The position numbers were made by a program, and so were the translations under genes. 64,000 bases of DNA. Source: Anthoceros angustus. Lineage: Eukaryota; Streptophyta; Anthocerotopsida; Anthocerotales; Anthocerotaceae. Numbering within the stretch: position 1 is the stretch's first letter; each line of letters starts with the position of its first letter. The DNA lies in assembly GCA_010909165.1 (NCBI GenBank), contig MU008183.1, positions 1 through 64,000 on the forward strand, given 5' to 3'. This document shows positions 31,731 through 42,742 of the stretch, piece after piece. Below the pieces are notes generated by a model. That model did no database searches and was not told the DNA's origin. It worked only from the letters and a program-made list of their open reading frames with translations.

Positions 31731-32339
31731 GACAAGGTGGAAGCAAGTTTTTGGGGGGCTCCCGCGGTTGATTCACAAACTTTCCCCTCCCTTTGAAGGT
31801 GCGAAGGATGGCTCGTGTACTAGGCGTCAACCCTCCTTTGGAGGTGCATATATTTGCACATTTCTCCCTTAACTCTCTAAAAAAAAGTGTCCCCCCAAAG
31901 TTATCTCTAGTATATGGGCACAATCCAGCTTTACTTACTTGTTTCATAAAGTACCACAGTTTAATGTCAAATCTTTTCTACCATAAATTAATTCAATGTA
32001 TTTTTCTTTTTTCTCTTAATCTCATCTTACTCGAACTAATATCTTGTTTGATAAGGAGTGTTTGTATGTTGTTGCTCGCTAATATTGATGACAACTATGC
32101 ATCTTGTTTGATAAGGAGTGTTTTTATGATATTACTATCTAATATTGATGACAACTATGTGTTGTTGCTAGCTAATATGAATGACAACTCAGTATTGTTG
32201 CCCCTTATATTAATTGGAACTTTGTAAATCTGTGCGTGTCGATTAGTATTGGTGATACTTTGTATATTCGTGAATGCGAGGAAGTATTAGAACTCACATG
32301 TCACACATTTATAAGAACATTGCTGTTAAGCATCCTCCG
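31731..32339. other. AT-rich spacer with a short duplication
   Basis: The sentence atcttgtttgataaggagtgttt occurs at 32040 and again at 32100, with aatattgatgacaactatg after each. The ORF at 31793-32227 reflects this repeat. No gene is supported. Confidence 0.5.
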
Positions 32340-32500
32340 CTTAGATCGGTACTTAGATGGAGTGCCAGGAGGGAGTAGATGCCCTTAGATGAGGTGCCTA
32401 GAGGGAGTAGATGCCCTTAGATGAGGTGCCTAGAGGGAGTAGATGCCCTTAGATGAGGTGCCTAGAGGGAGTAGATGTCCTTACATAGGGTGCCTATAAG
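32340..32500. repeat. Tandem repeat, about 34 bp x 4-5
   Basis: Units of ggtgcctagagggagtagatgcccttagatga recur from about 32360 to 32500 with slight decay at the ends. Confidence 0.88.
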
Positions 32501-33019
32501 GAGTAGACGTCTTTGGTGCAAGTAGTTTAGACACACCATGGCACAAGTTGTTAAGTACCAAGTCCCATGCGAGTAGAATTCTGTTGAAGTGGTTTACACT
32601 CCTTCTCCTTCTATTAATGACAACTTTGCATATTTGTGGACTATGATAAACAACTTCTTCTATTGATGACAACTTTGCAAATTTCTGAATGCACTTGGTG
32701 CCAGCTAAGATGCTTTTGTGCATTGCAGGTTTGTAGATGCATTTGGTGCCACACAAAAATACCACCTAAAAAACCTTTAGTGGACACCCATAAATATTAA
32801 TAATAACTTTGTATATTTTATAATATACTTGCTGCCAGTTGAACTATAATAGACTTCTTCTTCGGTTATTGATGATAACTTTGCAGATTTCTAAATACAC
32901 TTGCTGCTAGCTAGAAAGCCTAAAAATGCCACCTTAAAAAACCTTTAGTGGTCACCCACAAATATTAACAATAACTTAAATTTCTTTAGTTTTTAATACA
33001 CTTGGTGCCAGTTTAAAAA
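32501..33019. other. AT-rich repetitive spacer
   Basis: Phrases such as gatgacaactttgcatattt and cttggtgccagct recur imperfectly. No gene is supported. Confidence 0.45.
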
Positions 33020-33230
33020 GCCAATATTGAATGGTGATTGCCCCAACAATAAAAAGTCAATAGTGAATGGATATTATCCTAATAATAAAAAGTGAATAGT
33101 GAATGGATATTACCCTAATAATAAAAAGTCAATAGTGAATGAATATTATCCCAATAGTAAAAAGCGAGTAGTGAATGGATATTGCCCCAATAATAAAAAG
33201 GAAAATGAATGGATATTGCACCAACAATAA
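33020..33230. repeat. Tandem repeat, about 42 bp x 5
   Basis: Units of caataataaaaagtcaatagtgaatggatattgcc run up to the 3' edge of the tRNA gene. The poly-A runs of the last unit supply the T runs on the tRNA strand. Confidence 0.88.
33195..33205 (-). terminator. Pol III terminator candidates for tRNA-Tyr
   Basis: On the minus strand TTTT (33205-33202) and TTTTT (33199-33195) lie 28-38 nt beyond the tRNA 3' end. They are the first T runs of four or more downstream. Confidence 0.6.
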
Positions 33231-33232
33231 AT

Positions 33233-33314
33233 CCGATCTGCCGGATTCGAACCAGCGACCTAAGGATACCTGCTACTCTACAGTCCTCCGCTCTACCAAC
33301 TGAGCTAAGATCGG
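33233..33314 (-). tRNA. tRNA-Tyr (GUA) with a 10-nt intron
   Basis: The minus strand gives a full cloverleaf: perfect 7-bp acceptor stem (CCGATCT/AGATCGG), D arm GCTCAGTTGGTAGAGC, anticodon stem GAGGA/TCCTT with loop CTGTAGA (anticodon GTA) and T arm GCTGGTTCGAATCCGGC. The 10-base intron follows the base after the anticodon, the conserved position for eukaryotic tRNA introns; tRNA-Tyr is one of the intron-bearing plant tRNAs. The A box (TAGCTCAGTTGG) and B box (GGTTCGAATCC) are intact. No mismatch suggests a pseudogene. CCA is not encoded, as expected. Confidence 0.97.
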
Positions 33315-33340
33315 ATAGTAAATGTCACTCTGGGTTTTTT

Positions 33341-33348
33341 ATTTATAA
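33341..33348 (-). promoter_or_regulatory. TATA-like element upstream of tRNA-Tyr
   Basis: TTATAAAT on the minus strand lies 27-34 nt upstream of the tRNA 5' end. Plant tRNA genes often have a TATA-like element at this distance. Confidence 0.55.
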
Positions 33349-33693
33349 CTCAGATTAGAGCTAAACACCCACACTACTTCACTCTGTAGCGTTCATGACA
33401 TAAATTCACGATGAAGTCCCAGGAGCAGGCCAAGGTTTCCGTGGCAACGCTAAGATTTGACAGTTTGTGGGTGGTGCCTTGAGCACATAAGAAGAGTAGG
33501 GGAAACCCCATGCCTCCAGGCTGCTGCATCAGGCAGAGGTGCTTGTCGAACGCAAGGGAGCCGTTGCATGGATCACCAGCGAAGGAAGAGCTCACTCATT
33601 GCCACACCCTGTGCTGGCTTAAATCAGTCTGGTTCCTTCCAGGGAGTGGATACAAGCCATCCATGATATGCACAGATACCCGCCTCATTCGAA
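33349..33693. other. Probable 3' UTR and spacer of the BTB gene
   Basis: Non-repetitive sequence between the tRNA promoter and the BTB stop codon. A minus-strand ORF (33595-33374) has no motif and starts without an ATG. A 3' UTR is the simplest reading. Confidence 0.4.
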
Positions 33694-35031
33694 TCAGACG
33701 CGTTGTTTCTTCTGAGCCTTCTCTACCAGGAGCTGAAAGCCAATATCGGTCTCCTTCAAGAGCCGAATGACGTATTGTTCATTTTTTTCATCTTGGCACT
33801 GCTGAAGCATTCCCGAAATTTTGCTTGCCATGGCAACGTTCTCCGCTACCAATTTGGCATACGGCGCGGAATCGAGCAGGCTGGTTTGGTCTTGAGATTT
33901 CCTAAGCCCGGCTAGCAACGCTGCCCGGACAAACGGGAGATTCCGCTGCTCGGCTTCTTTGAACAAGAAGATCGCCGCCTGACATGCCACTTCACCGTCA
34001 TTTGCGCTGTAGGAAGGGAAAACTAGCGGCCACGGCGGGTCCTTCACCCAGCATATGTGCTTCATGCACAAGGGCTTTAACTCTAGAACGCCATACTTGA
34101 TAGCAGCCTCAAGCAACAGCTGCGGCGACCTCTGCAGCACATCCTCCTCCTTCACCTCCGCAGTGTGAAGAAAGTGTATGAAATTGTTCATAACATCCCC
34201 TGGCAGCGGACCAAACTCCAACTCCTCCACACCCTCCCCTTGCAAAGCTAGTAACTCCCTATACACACATGACCTGCTCTCCTGCCACACATGCACAACA
34301 CCAGCCTCAATGCCAGAGCCACAACACCTCAAGCAGTATTGTCACCAAACCTACTCCGACAACACAAACACTTTCTTAACCGCAAATCGCGAGGGAGAAA
34401 ACGGCAAATTCCATACCAGGACGAATCGATTTATCCAGGCAACGGTCTCATCCCCGGCCTTCAACAGCACATATCCCGCCGAAGCTGAAGGAACCCGATC
34501 CGTGTCCCATTTCCGCAGAAAATCCAGCTGAGCCTTGAGCTCCTCCATCCGTATCTCCGCGTCCCGCTTGTACTTCTGCAATTCCGAAATCTGGAACTCC
34601 GCTGCACGCATCTTCATCTCGCTCACAAATAGCTGGTTCTCTAGATCGGTCACCTGCTTCTCGTGCTCCTTCTGCTGCCCGTCCCGCTCCTGTTTCAGCC
34701 GCTTCAGCTGCGCCTTGTCGCTCGTCGGGGACTTCCCTCGGCATTCGTTGCAGGCGATGGCGCCTTCGCCTTCAGCCAGGCTCACCTTCTTGCCGCACTC
34801 TTCGCACGCGTAGCATCCAGTGCACAGCACAGAAGCTCCTGGACCCTGCCCCTCCGATTCGCGTGCTTCCCACTCCGGCAGCGCGAACGGCATGTCCATG
34901 GAGCTTAACTGGCATGCCAAACTGGGAGGTGGAGCCGAGACGATCGCTAGCTGCCTCTCCTCCATACCTGATTCTCCGACCGCCGGGCTCGAAATAGCCT
35001 TGCCGCCAAGGTAGCCACTGGCCTCCATCAT
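33694..35031 (-). CDS. BTB/POZ protein with N-terminal Cys cluster and coiled coil (two exons, 400 aa)
   Basis: Exon 1 is 35031-34417 (starts ATGATG; 205 codons) and exon 2 is 34281-33694 (195 residues and stop). The 135-nt intron 34416-34282 has a GTATGG donor and a GTGTGGCAG acceptor, phase 0. It removes two in-frame stops and makes the BTB start continuous: GDETVAWINRFVL joins ESRSCVYRELL, like the HR-VLA-RS-VF motif of BTB domains. Residues 70-97 hold C70, C73, C76, C79, C94 and C97 (CTGCYACEEC ... CNEC), a zinc-ribbon-like cluster. Residues about 105-175 are a strong coiled coil (KRLKQERDGQQKEHEKQ). BTB covers about 181-275 (NNFIHFLHTAEV), followed by a helical C-terminus ending KAQKKQRV. 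BTB proteins commonly dimerise or adapt substrates to Cullin-3 ligases; that role is inference here. Confidence 0.85.
34282..34416 (-). other. Predicted intron of the BTB gene
   Basis: GTATGG...GCAG boundaries, 135 nt, phase 0, with a possible branch region at ttggtgacaa. The joined exons restore a standard BTB start. Confidence 0.8.
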
Positions 35032-36559
35032 TACTTACAGAATAACTTCCACTGACACATGCGCCGCCTAACGTAAAAATGTGTCGCGAATTATGTAGAC
35101 CTGTCATCTGCCCGCTCGCGTTTAATACCCGCTATTGTTCTTCTTTTTCTGGAAATCTCGCAGGACATGCGGTGGCTGGAAATTCGGAATTGCAAGCGCT
35201 TTGCCTTCGCATGGGTGGATGTCCTGCGCCCGCCGTATTGAGCGACCCTACACCGGCTACATGCCTATAGAGTTTAATTGTGACACACCATGCCAATTGT
35301 GAGCACCGTCATCCTCAAGAGCACAACCCACATAAACATTGGGAGAATTGTTACGACCCGGTTCAAGGATTATTATATAAGTACATAATTATCATAACCC
35401 AGGCAAATCACATACCAAGAGCTATCAAGAGCATAATAGCACAACATGAGCATAGATAGTCTCCTCCATGCAACCCGTACCCATCTTTTATTAACATTCT
35501 GTTAAAAAAAACTGTTTACTAGAAAGACCGGTCTTCAATGCCTACTCAATTTATTGTGAAAGTGTTATTATAATAGGAACCTCAAAATTAACTTGGGAAA
35601 GATGTTGAGATGTGGATCAGCCACATAGGAGGATTTGTTACACTTTGCGGGTCTCACTCGAGGGGAACCGACATGCCCCACGCGAATGGAAGAGATTGAT
35701 ATGTAATCCTTGTGCAGAAATAGGAGAGGTGTGGAGATGGTGGGGATAGATGTGGGAAATGGGAAGGGGAATAGTGGGAGTAGTGAATAGATGATAGGGA
35801 GTCATGGAGAGGGATGGGAGAGGGGTTGCTGTGTTGATCAGAGGATAAATGTCACACGGCATGACAGTTGTCGCACGAGGTAAGCACTTGCACTCATATA
35901 AGCACGTCCTCAACAAACAACCAAGCAAAACAAATCTAATATGCAAATATAGATGCAAACCAAAACCCCTGATAATGTGAGACTTCAAGTCAAAACATTA
36001 TCATTAGTAGGACTACATGTATGCACCTCATGTAGCGCATTCGCATGGAAATCACCTCATGGATCACCTCATGGATACACGGCATAACACTTGCAACAAC
36101 ACACTTTAAAATCATTTACAACATTAGACCCCAAACGATGTTTATCCGTTATCATTATTCTAAAATCTCTCTGCACTACTTTTTGTTCTTTGAGTAAGAA
36201 GACTTATGTCATCCCATGTGACACTAATCTCTGACTTGGGTTTAGTGTTTGATTAGCATTACTTAATCTAATTGCTTATATATAAGTAAGTAATTATTAT
36301 TAATTAATTTAAATTATTTATGTTAATTGAGTATTTATTCAGCATTTATTAGTGTTAATTGAGTATTTATTCAGCATTTATTAGCTTTAATTAAACATTG
36401 TTAGCGATAACTAAGTGGATAATTAGAAGTAATATCCTTTAGCATATTCCTTGCATATTATAGTGTATTCTTAAGATATTTACGGCATATGCTGATGCTA
36501 ATAGGATATTTTAGGAATATGCCGATGCCAAGGGCTAGTATATATATAGACCCTTTCAT
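35032..36559. other. Upstream region of the BTB gene and AT-rich spacer
   Basis: The first 150-200 bp likely include the BTB promoter and 5' UTR. From 35280 to 36560 no gene is supported. A patch at 36290-36420 repeats tttattcagcatttattag. A TATA-like tatatatataga occurs at 36540. Confidence 0.4.
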
Positions 36560-36589
36560 AGAGGACGAGCTCAGATCATAGTTTGTCCT

Positions 36590-37020
36590 CTAGATATGCA
36601 ATGTAAAAGTGTTGTGAGGAGGCCCTCTAGTGTGCAATGCAAGAGTGTTGTGAGGAGGCCAAAGCTATGACTCCGAGAGTGATGTATGAGGAATTTGCGT
36701 ATTGTTCTCGTAAGGAGAGTGTATTTGTGCCACGATACAGTGCGAGCCACTCTCTCCTATTGTTACAAGCTATGATCTCTTGTGTGCGCTAGATAGGCGT
36801 GTTAAGATTGATAAGCTTGCTAGGCATGTTACGCGATGCTAGGCCACGCAAGGCTTAGTGTGCTAGGCTTGTTAGGCGTGCTAGTGTGCTAGTGTGCTAG
36901 GTGTGCTAGGCGATGCTAGGCCGTGCTAGGCTTAGTGTGCTAGGCTTGCTAGGCTTGCTAAGGAGATGCTAGGCTTGCTAAGGTGATGCTAGACGATGCT
37001 AGCTAGTTAGGCAAGTAGGC
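36590..37020. repeat. GTGCTAGGC-type minisatellite and short duplications
   Basis: Two copies of gcaatg(t/c)aa(a/g)agtgttgtgaggaggcc lie at 36598 and 36635. From 36785 the words gtgctaggc, ttgctaggc and gatgctaggc repeat about 20 times. Confidence 0.85.
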
Positions 37021-37034
37021 AAGGGATCTTCTAA

Positions 37035-37330
37035 AGCCAACGTGGAGCTTAAAGAGTGTTCCCCATGCTTAAGGCCAAGAGAGCGGACCAAGGCCAAAGG
37101 AGAGGCCCAAGTCCTTAAGCTTGAGGCCAAGAGAAAGGACCCGAGGCCAAAAGAGAGGCCCAAGTTCGTTGGCTTGAGGCCAAGAGAGAGGACCAAGGCC
37201 AAAGGAGATATGCAAGTCCTTAGACGTGAGACCAAGAGAAAGGACCCAGGGCACAAGGAGAGGCCCAAGTCCCAAGGCTTAAGGCCAAGAAGAAGAAAAA
37301 GAAGCCCAAGTCCAAGGAGAGGAATGAGGC
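37035..37330. repeat. AGGCCAAGAGA/GGCCCAAGTCC repeat
   Basis: Units of about 40-70 bp with ttgaggccaagagaaaggacc and aggcccaagtccttaag recur about five times. The plus ORF 37042-37338 and its antisense partners are translations of this repeat. Confidence 0.8.
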
Positions 37331-37986
37331 CTCCATAAGTGAGTTTGGCCTTTTAAGGCCAACCAAGTAAGGGAGGAAGAAGAGTAAAATACTCTTGGGC
37401 ACCGGATTCCAAGGGATAAGGGAGGAGAGGATAGCAATAGGCATGTTACCAATCCATTTGTTTTCTCGCACCCCATCCAAGTACTGATCCATCGTCCTAA
37501 GGATGCTTAACTGCGGAGTTCTTGTGCATGAGCTATCCAACTCACCCATCTCAACCTCTTGTCTTACAAAGGGATTGAAGAGTATTTGTATGTAATTTGG
37601 ATACGCATAGATACTTAGAGGTTTCACTAACCACGATCTAAGAGCAGAATTCGGATTCTTGCTCATCATCGAGTTTGGGACTATGGTCCACATAAAATTC
37701 TTAGCGCAGAAGCTTGGCTTGGCCGGGCTTGTTTAGTTGCACGATCACTGTTCGGAACCAGCCCATCACCTAGTGGACATGTTTGACAAAAGTGGAAGGT
37801 GGTTCATGTGATACTCCTTAGTGTATGCGTCATGTGGTACTCCCTATTGATCATGATTTGGTTATTGCCTAACCTTGTGAGTTGGAATGGCGAGTTTTTG
37901 TGAACTGTTATCCAGCGTGCATGTTCAATGGGCTGCCGTGAATGATGCTTTCGATTCCCTGGAGGAGTCCCGAGGGGAGAGACTAC
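37331..37986. other. Spacer before LTR fragment
   Basis: Minus-strand frames (37693-37220) have some protein-like text (WLVKPLSIYAYPNYIQILFN), but no family is recognised. It ends in a purine-rich cgaggggagag just before the LTR-like start. Confidence 0.35.
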
Positions 37987-37996
37987 TGTGGGCCAC

Positions 37997-38110
37997 AGAC
38001 TCTCCTCGGAGGTAAGAAATGAGTTAGGTTTTGTTTTCTTTGTAGGTCCGGAGTAGAAAATAAGGCGGGAAGGAAGGAATAGGTCCGGAGTACTCCGGAC
38101 TACACTCCGG
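37997..38110 (+). repeat. LTR fragment related to the 52.6 kb element
   Basis: tgtgggccacagactctcctcggaggtaagaaatgagttaggttttgttttctttgtagg parallels the LTR starts at 52587 and 56666 (tgtgggctatggacttcccttggggttaggaaataagtgg). It is also followed by gtccggagtac-type repeats. A purine tract (cgaggggagagac) precedes it. It marks another, diverged member of that family. Confidence 0.7.
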
Positions 38111-40549
38111 AGTAGGTTCAAGGACTATACACCGGAGGAGCCACTGACCGGCAGCAAGGGGCGGATCGCACGTAAATATCAGGTAAGTCCGGACCACACT
38201 CCCGGAAAGGTGACGGATAAGTACGCCAAGTAAAGTAACTTAGGAGTTGGAGCGTGTTTTGCAGATAAGGCCACGTGGAGCCGAGAGGTGGATCGCATGC
38301 AGCAGCACTGAGACCGTAGGGGTGCCACAAGAGAAAGGTGTATTCACGCCCGAGCATGCCGTCAGAAGGCTAGCACGCTAAGGCCGTAGTGTAAGCGTAT
38401 ATGAGGTTATGCACCTCATGGCCACGGGCAAAGGCACCCTCCGACGCCAAGGGGCCCGGGTAGGGGAGGGTCATTTCTTTGTGACCTCGAGACCTCAGTA
38501 CAGCCCGCCACCCGCCTTTGGCCATCTCTGCTTCAGCACCTGCCAAGGGGCTCACCTTGTGGTTGGAGCGGCAACGCGGCGAAGAGGGAGCGTGCGATGT
38601 CGCCAACAATCGACTACTGAGCAAGAAGGCGGCGATGGGACCCAAGAAGGCGGAGGTAAGGGAGCCTGGCACCTGGTGGGCGCAACATTGTCACCGGAGA
38701 ACCCACTGGACCCGCTGGTTGGCGGAGGCCGGACACAGTGGAGAAGTGGCACCTAGACATCTTAGCGGTTTGGGCGTTTTGGCATCCGCTCGTCGAGAAC
38801 ACTCGCCGAAGATCTTGGCGATCGCCCATAAGGAATGCGCTCTAAGAGCCTAAGGAGGACCCGGGAGGTGGACCGTGGAGGTCCCGAGGCGATATACAAC
38901 CGCCCGGAGGAAGAAATTGAGGCATAGTCCGAGCCTCAAAGGCAAGGGAAAGATAGGCGAAGGTGACAATCTTGAAGCCCCAAGACGCAACTGGCTGGTT
39001 GATGTCGGACCTAATTAGACAGCGGTGAGAGCGGTGGCAGGATCATTGTCCTGAACATGCTCACCAAGGTGGATCACCTTGGTGACAATCTGGTGTTCCC
39101 GCATGCTGCGTGAGGAAGAGAGGCCCAGGGAAGGATTATCCTCGCCCGGATCAACCAAGAGGCCAGAAACCATGTAGCGAAGCGCCTCCGGGTTAAATTT
39201 GTCACCCTTCCTCATCCATGTATGGGGACACCTCTACGTCCTGAAGGAGGGGGAAGAAGAGTGGGTGCTCCGGAAGGGGCTGGCGGCCCCTGAGCGAGGC
39301 GGGGAAAGAGCAAAGGCGCGCGAGGCGACCCCTAAGGCCAAAGGTCGGGAGGAGGCAGGAGGGATCCGGGACTCCATCGTGCAGGAGCGGACCCCTCGCC
39401 ACCTAGGGAAGTGTGGGAGGATATCCCTTCCCTCCTCTTGATGCCGAGAAAGGCGGAGGAGGTGGTCACAGGCGGGAGTTGGCGGTTGCACGGCCCGGCC
39501 CGACCAACAATAAAGAATCGAGCCCACCCGCGGACTCGGCGGGAGCCGAAGGCGTAAGATAAGCGCCTACCAGCGAAGTGCCGGGGACCGCCTTGCCCCC
39601 CAAGCCGGGTGGCGGGAGGCGGAGGCCGTGAGGAGGGCGAGAGGGACGCCCGGGAGGCAGGAGGCCACCGGCAACTCACCTGGCCGTCCTTGTCCCCAAG
39701 CCGGAGAGGCAAGGGGCACGGCTTCACCCACCTCAAGGAAGGAGAAGGGCGGAGAAGGAGTTAGGCGCAAGAGGGCCAAGGAAGGTGAGGCTCGGGACCC
39801 ACATTTCGAGACTGGGGTCACGATTAGGTCTGAGCCGGTCCGGACTCGCTCGGGGCTGCAGTATCATGATCCTTACGGGCCGGGAGATGCCTGCGCCCAC
39901 AGTAGGACTTTACAGGCATCTCCCAAGTGGCCGTGGAGGAAAGGCGGGCGTTTTGGCTACCGTCATGGGGCCGGCATGCTTTGGGGTCTGCGGGGACGCG
40001 TAAAAGACCCAGAGGTGGAGGCAACAAGGCGCACAGTGCTCCTCCAGGGAGGCGGAGTGGAAGCGGCCAGGATCTGCGGAAGAAGGCGGACTCCTTCGCT
40101 CAATCGAGGAGCATCGAGAAGAGGCGAGCGGGAGGTCCTCAATTAAAGCCGGACCAAGGTCCTTGTATGTCACGAATAAGTGAAAACAGCGCGAGGAGGC
40201 CCAAGCAGGCGAAGACCTCTGCGGAGGAGGTGGCAGAAGGAGGCGGAGGAGGCCCGAGGGCAGAGAGGCTGACCGGGCCGAGGTGGCCCGACCGGACCAA
40301 CACCGGCCGGTGAGGCTCAGTGAAGGTGGCGCGAGGCGGAAGCCGCGGCTAAGGGGATCGGATCACATCGACGTGATCGAAACACGCGGAGGAGACGTGT
40401 AGCCGCTAACCCAAGGCGAACAGAGGCATGAGACAGCGGCCAGGCGGCATAAGAGAAGGAGGCCAGCAATGGAGATGGAGGATCTCGGGGCTCGATTCGT
40501 GAAGTGGAGAAACAATGACGAGATGGAAGACCGCAAGGAGACCTTGGAG
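38111..40549. other. GC-rich decayed retroelement-like stretch
   Basis: Long overlapping ORFs on both strands (38409-38756, 39332-39736, 39628-40146, 39927-40313) reflect high GC. The phrase VRTRSGLQYHDP on the plus strand at about 39840 is somewhat reminiscent of gag-pol linkers. Because LTR debris precedes it, this is probably a decayed LTR element interior. Confidence 0.35.
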
Positions 40550-40981
40550 CTACACCTGCCGCGTCGTGCCAGGAGGGAGCTCACGTTTCTTGGCCGGCTC
40601 TGAGCTTCCCGCATCAGCAGTGTCAGCGGGTCCCTTGCGAGCAACAGGGGAGGCAGTTGTCCTAGCCGCCTTGCTTGCTGCAAAGCGGCCTAGGTTGTCT
40701 CTTGCTAGCTGGCGGGGGTTCGCATCCTCAGAGGAGGATGACATCTCGATCAGGTTACGCTCTACAACCTCTTCTCCAATTGCACACAGCGTGAAGAGGA
40801 AGAAGAGGAGTATAGCGCACCTGGTGGGGACTGGTTTCTCACTGGCACGCTCGAATATATAAAAGCCAGGAGTTAGCGAACGCACCGAACGCAATGCATC
40901 TGCAGCTTTCACCCGACTCCATCCTACAAGGACTGGAGATGATCCAGTCGCTGGAGCATCACTTTCAAAAATGATCAACAA
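40550..40981 (-). CDS. gag-like N-terminal fragment
   Basis: The minus frame contains IEMSSSSEDANPRQLARDNL and GRFAASKAARTTASPVARKG, a basic Ser/Ala-rich text with RDNLGRF, reminiscent of the start of plant gypsy gag proteins. The upstream part of the ORF is not motif-bearing. Relation to the flanking LTR debris is unproven. Confidence 0.35.
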   Translation of the reverse strand: MLIIFESDAPATGSSPVLVGWSRVKAADALRSVRSLTPGFYIFERASEKPVPTRCAILLFFLFTLCAIGEEVVERNLIEMSSSSEDANPRQLARDNLGRFAASKAARTTASPVARKGPADTADAGSSEPAKKRELPPGTTRQV

Positions 40982-41156
40982 GTGGGGGTGAAGAGATATA
41001 CACTACTAGAAACATGGTGCCCATGTTACGGGTTTTTGACACAATTCTTGATACGGCCCTCTAGAACGTTACATTGTTGCTACGTGCTTTGCATACAAAC
41101 TGCATTTGTTACACTCAGATAACACTATTCCCTTCGGCGGGTGCATTGTGTTCCTA

Positions 41157-42742
41157 TTACCCGCCTCCCGCCTTTTCGCACTGCCCCTTATAATACAATA
41201 TTCGGTTTAAAGAGTGCCAAGTCGCGGGCTCCACGATGCGCCGGTCGTGGAACCGGAGTTCCGCTCCCGCTGCTGCTTTTTTAAGTGCGTGGCTCACATC
41301 GATGGCGTCCGTGTCCTCTACCATTCCATACGTCAGATAGGGCGACGCACATGGCCTGTGCCATGGAGGAAATGGAGCCGATGGCCATAAAGGCGCCACG
41401 ATCGTCCGGACGGCCGCCACCACCATGTAAGTCGGTATGTCCGGCTGAATGCCCATGCTAGGGTGAGTTGTGGGTACTTCCAAACAGTGGGCAAACGATT
41501 TGACGGCGGTGTGCGAAAGAGGGCGTGGACCGCGTGACTCAATGCAGCGACTACGCGGACGCCGCGAAGCGCGTGGGTGGATCGACCAGCGTCTTGGGAT
41601 GCCAGTTTTTTGCATTACCTTTGTGAAGTCACAGTGCCAAGCTCGTGTCGGATGGTTTTCATCCTGTGTCCCTCGTGCGGGATTTCCAAAGGCAGGGCCT
41701 TGAAATTTGGGACTCCAGCAATGGCACTGAGCTGGAGAGGGTCCAGTCCTACAAACACCGCAACAACAGCGGCGATGAACACTTGGGATCTCCACACGAC
41801 AAACAACGTCGCAGTGGTTGCTAGCTAGTGGGAGCGCTCGAATGAATTGTGCCTCTTGCAAAACACTGCACAATCAAGATCATGGAACATGACATTCCCT
41901 AGCGTGACAGTGCATACATCGACACCAAGTTTCGATATGAACTGCCCAAGAAACTCGCCTTCAAAAACCTCCACCAGTGGATCGGAAAGACACTTTATTC
42001 TAACAGTACGCATGCGATCGACCGGAGCCCATACAAGATCCCTCCAGCCAAGGTGTAGCACGCTCGACTATCATTTCCGCTAGAAGCCGGAAATGCCCTC
42101 ATTGCACATGAAATGCATAACTGCAAACCGCTCCACCTGCTAAGTGAATGTAACTGGTTCAAACCGTGGAAGTTTGCACTGCCCACTTGTTGCTTCATAA
42201 GCCACTATACCACATGCTGTCAAGGGGATGTGAGCATGGATCGCAAGGCATACTGCCTGCCTGCAGTGTACCGACGCCATCCCATTGAGGGCCCCTTTCC
42301 GCACATAGATATGCCGGCCCCACATCCACTTGTGATATTGAGCCTCTTCTTGCAAAGATGTCCGCAAGTTCCCACAAATCCATTGTGCCTTGTTTGGTGT
42401 CGACATATTTTCACCAAATTGGGCCACCTTCACTACAAGAACGCCAAACTTGTTGGCCCTACCATCGCATCGCAATACATTCTCTCCTTGAGTCTCAAAC
42501 CTCGTGACAATGATATTGTCCCGCCATGCTTGCCTCGGTTCGGATCGCCAAACACGAATATAGCGAGCTTTTCGCCCGTAAAGCCCACACCACAACCTTT
42601 CCGAGCATGCTGCCCACACATCCGCCTTTCCCCACCATCTCTCGGATGGCAAGACTGCAACGGACCATCGCCTTCCAAGCTTGCCCTTGCTGCAAAAACG
42701 ATGATGCATTTCGCAACCCCGATGCCTCCATGACTGGACCAC
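41157..42742 (-). pseudogene. Coding-like antisense stretch inside CACTA-C
   Basis: Minus frames 42742-42140 and 42061-41825 share one frame. The second reads IKCLSDPLVEVFEGEFLGQF and LGVDVCTVTLGNVMFHDLDC, natural-looking beta/alpha text. 41806-41615 (VFIAAVVAVFVGLDPLQLSA) continues in another frame. At least two stops and a frame change interrupt it. No family is recognised. It could be an accessory or captured gene of CACTA-C, in opposite orientation to the transposase. Confidence 0.35.

Noticed and set aside
33694-35031. Two separate genes or a stop-interrupted pseudogene at the BTB locus
   Set aside because: A 135-nt GT-AG intron removes both stops and joins a canonical BTB start, so one intact gene is simpler.
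37042-37338. Basic Lys/Arg-rich 98-residue ORF
   Set aside because: Translation of the AGGCCAAGAGA repeat; antisense frames are equally open.
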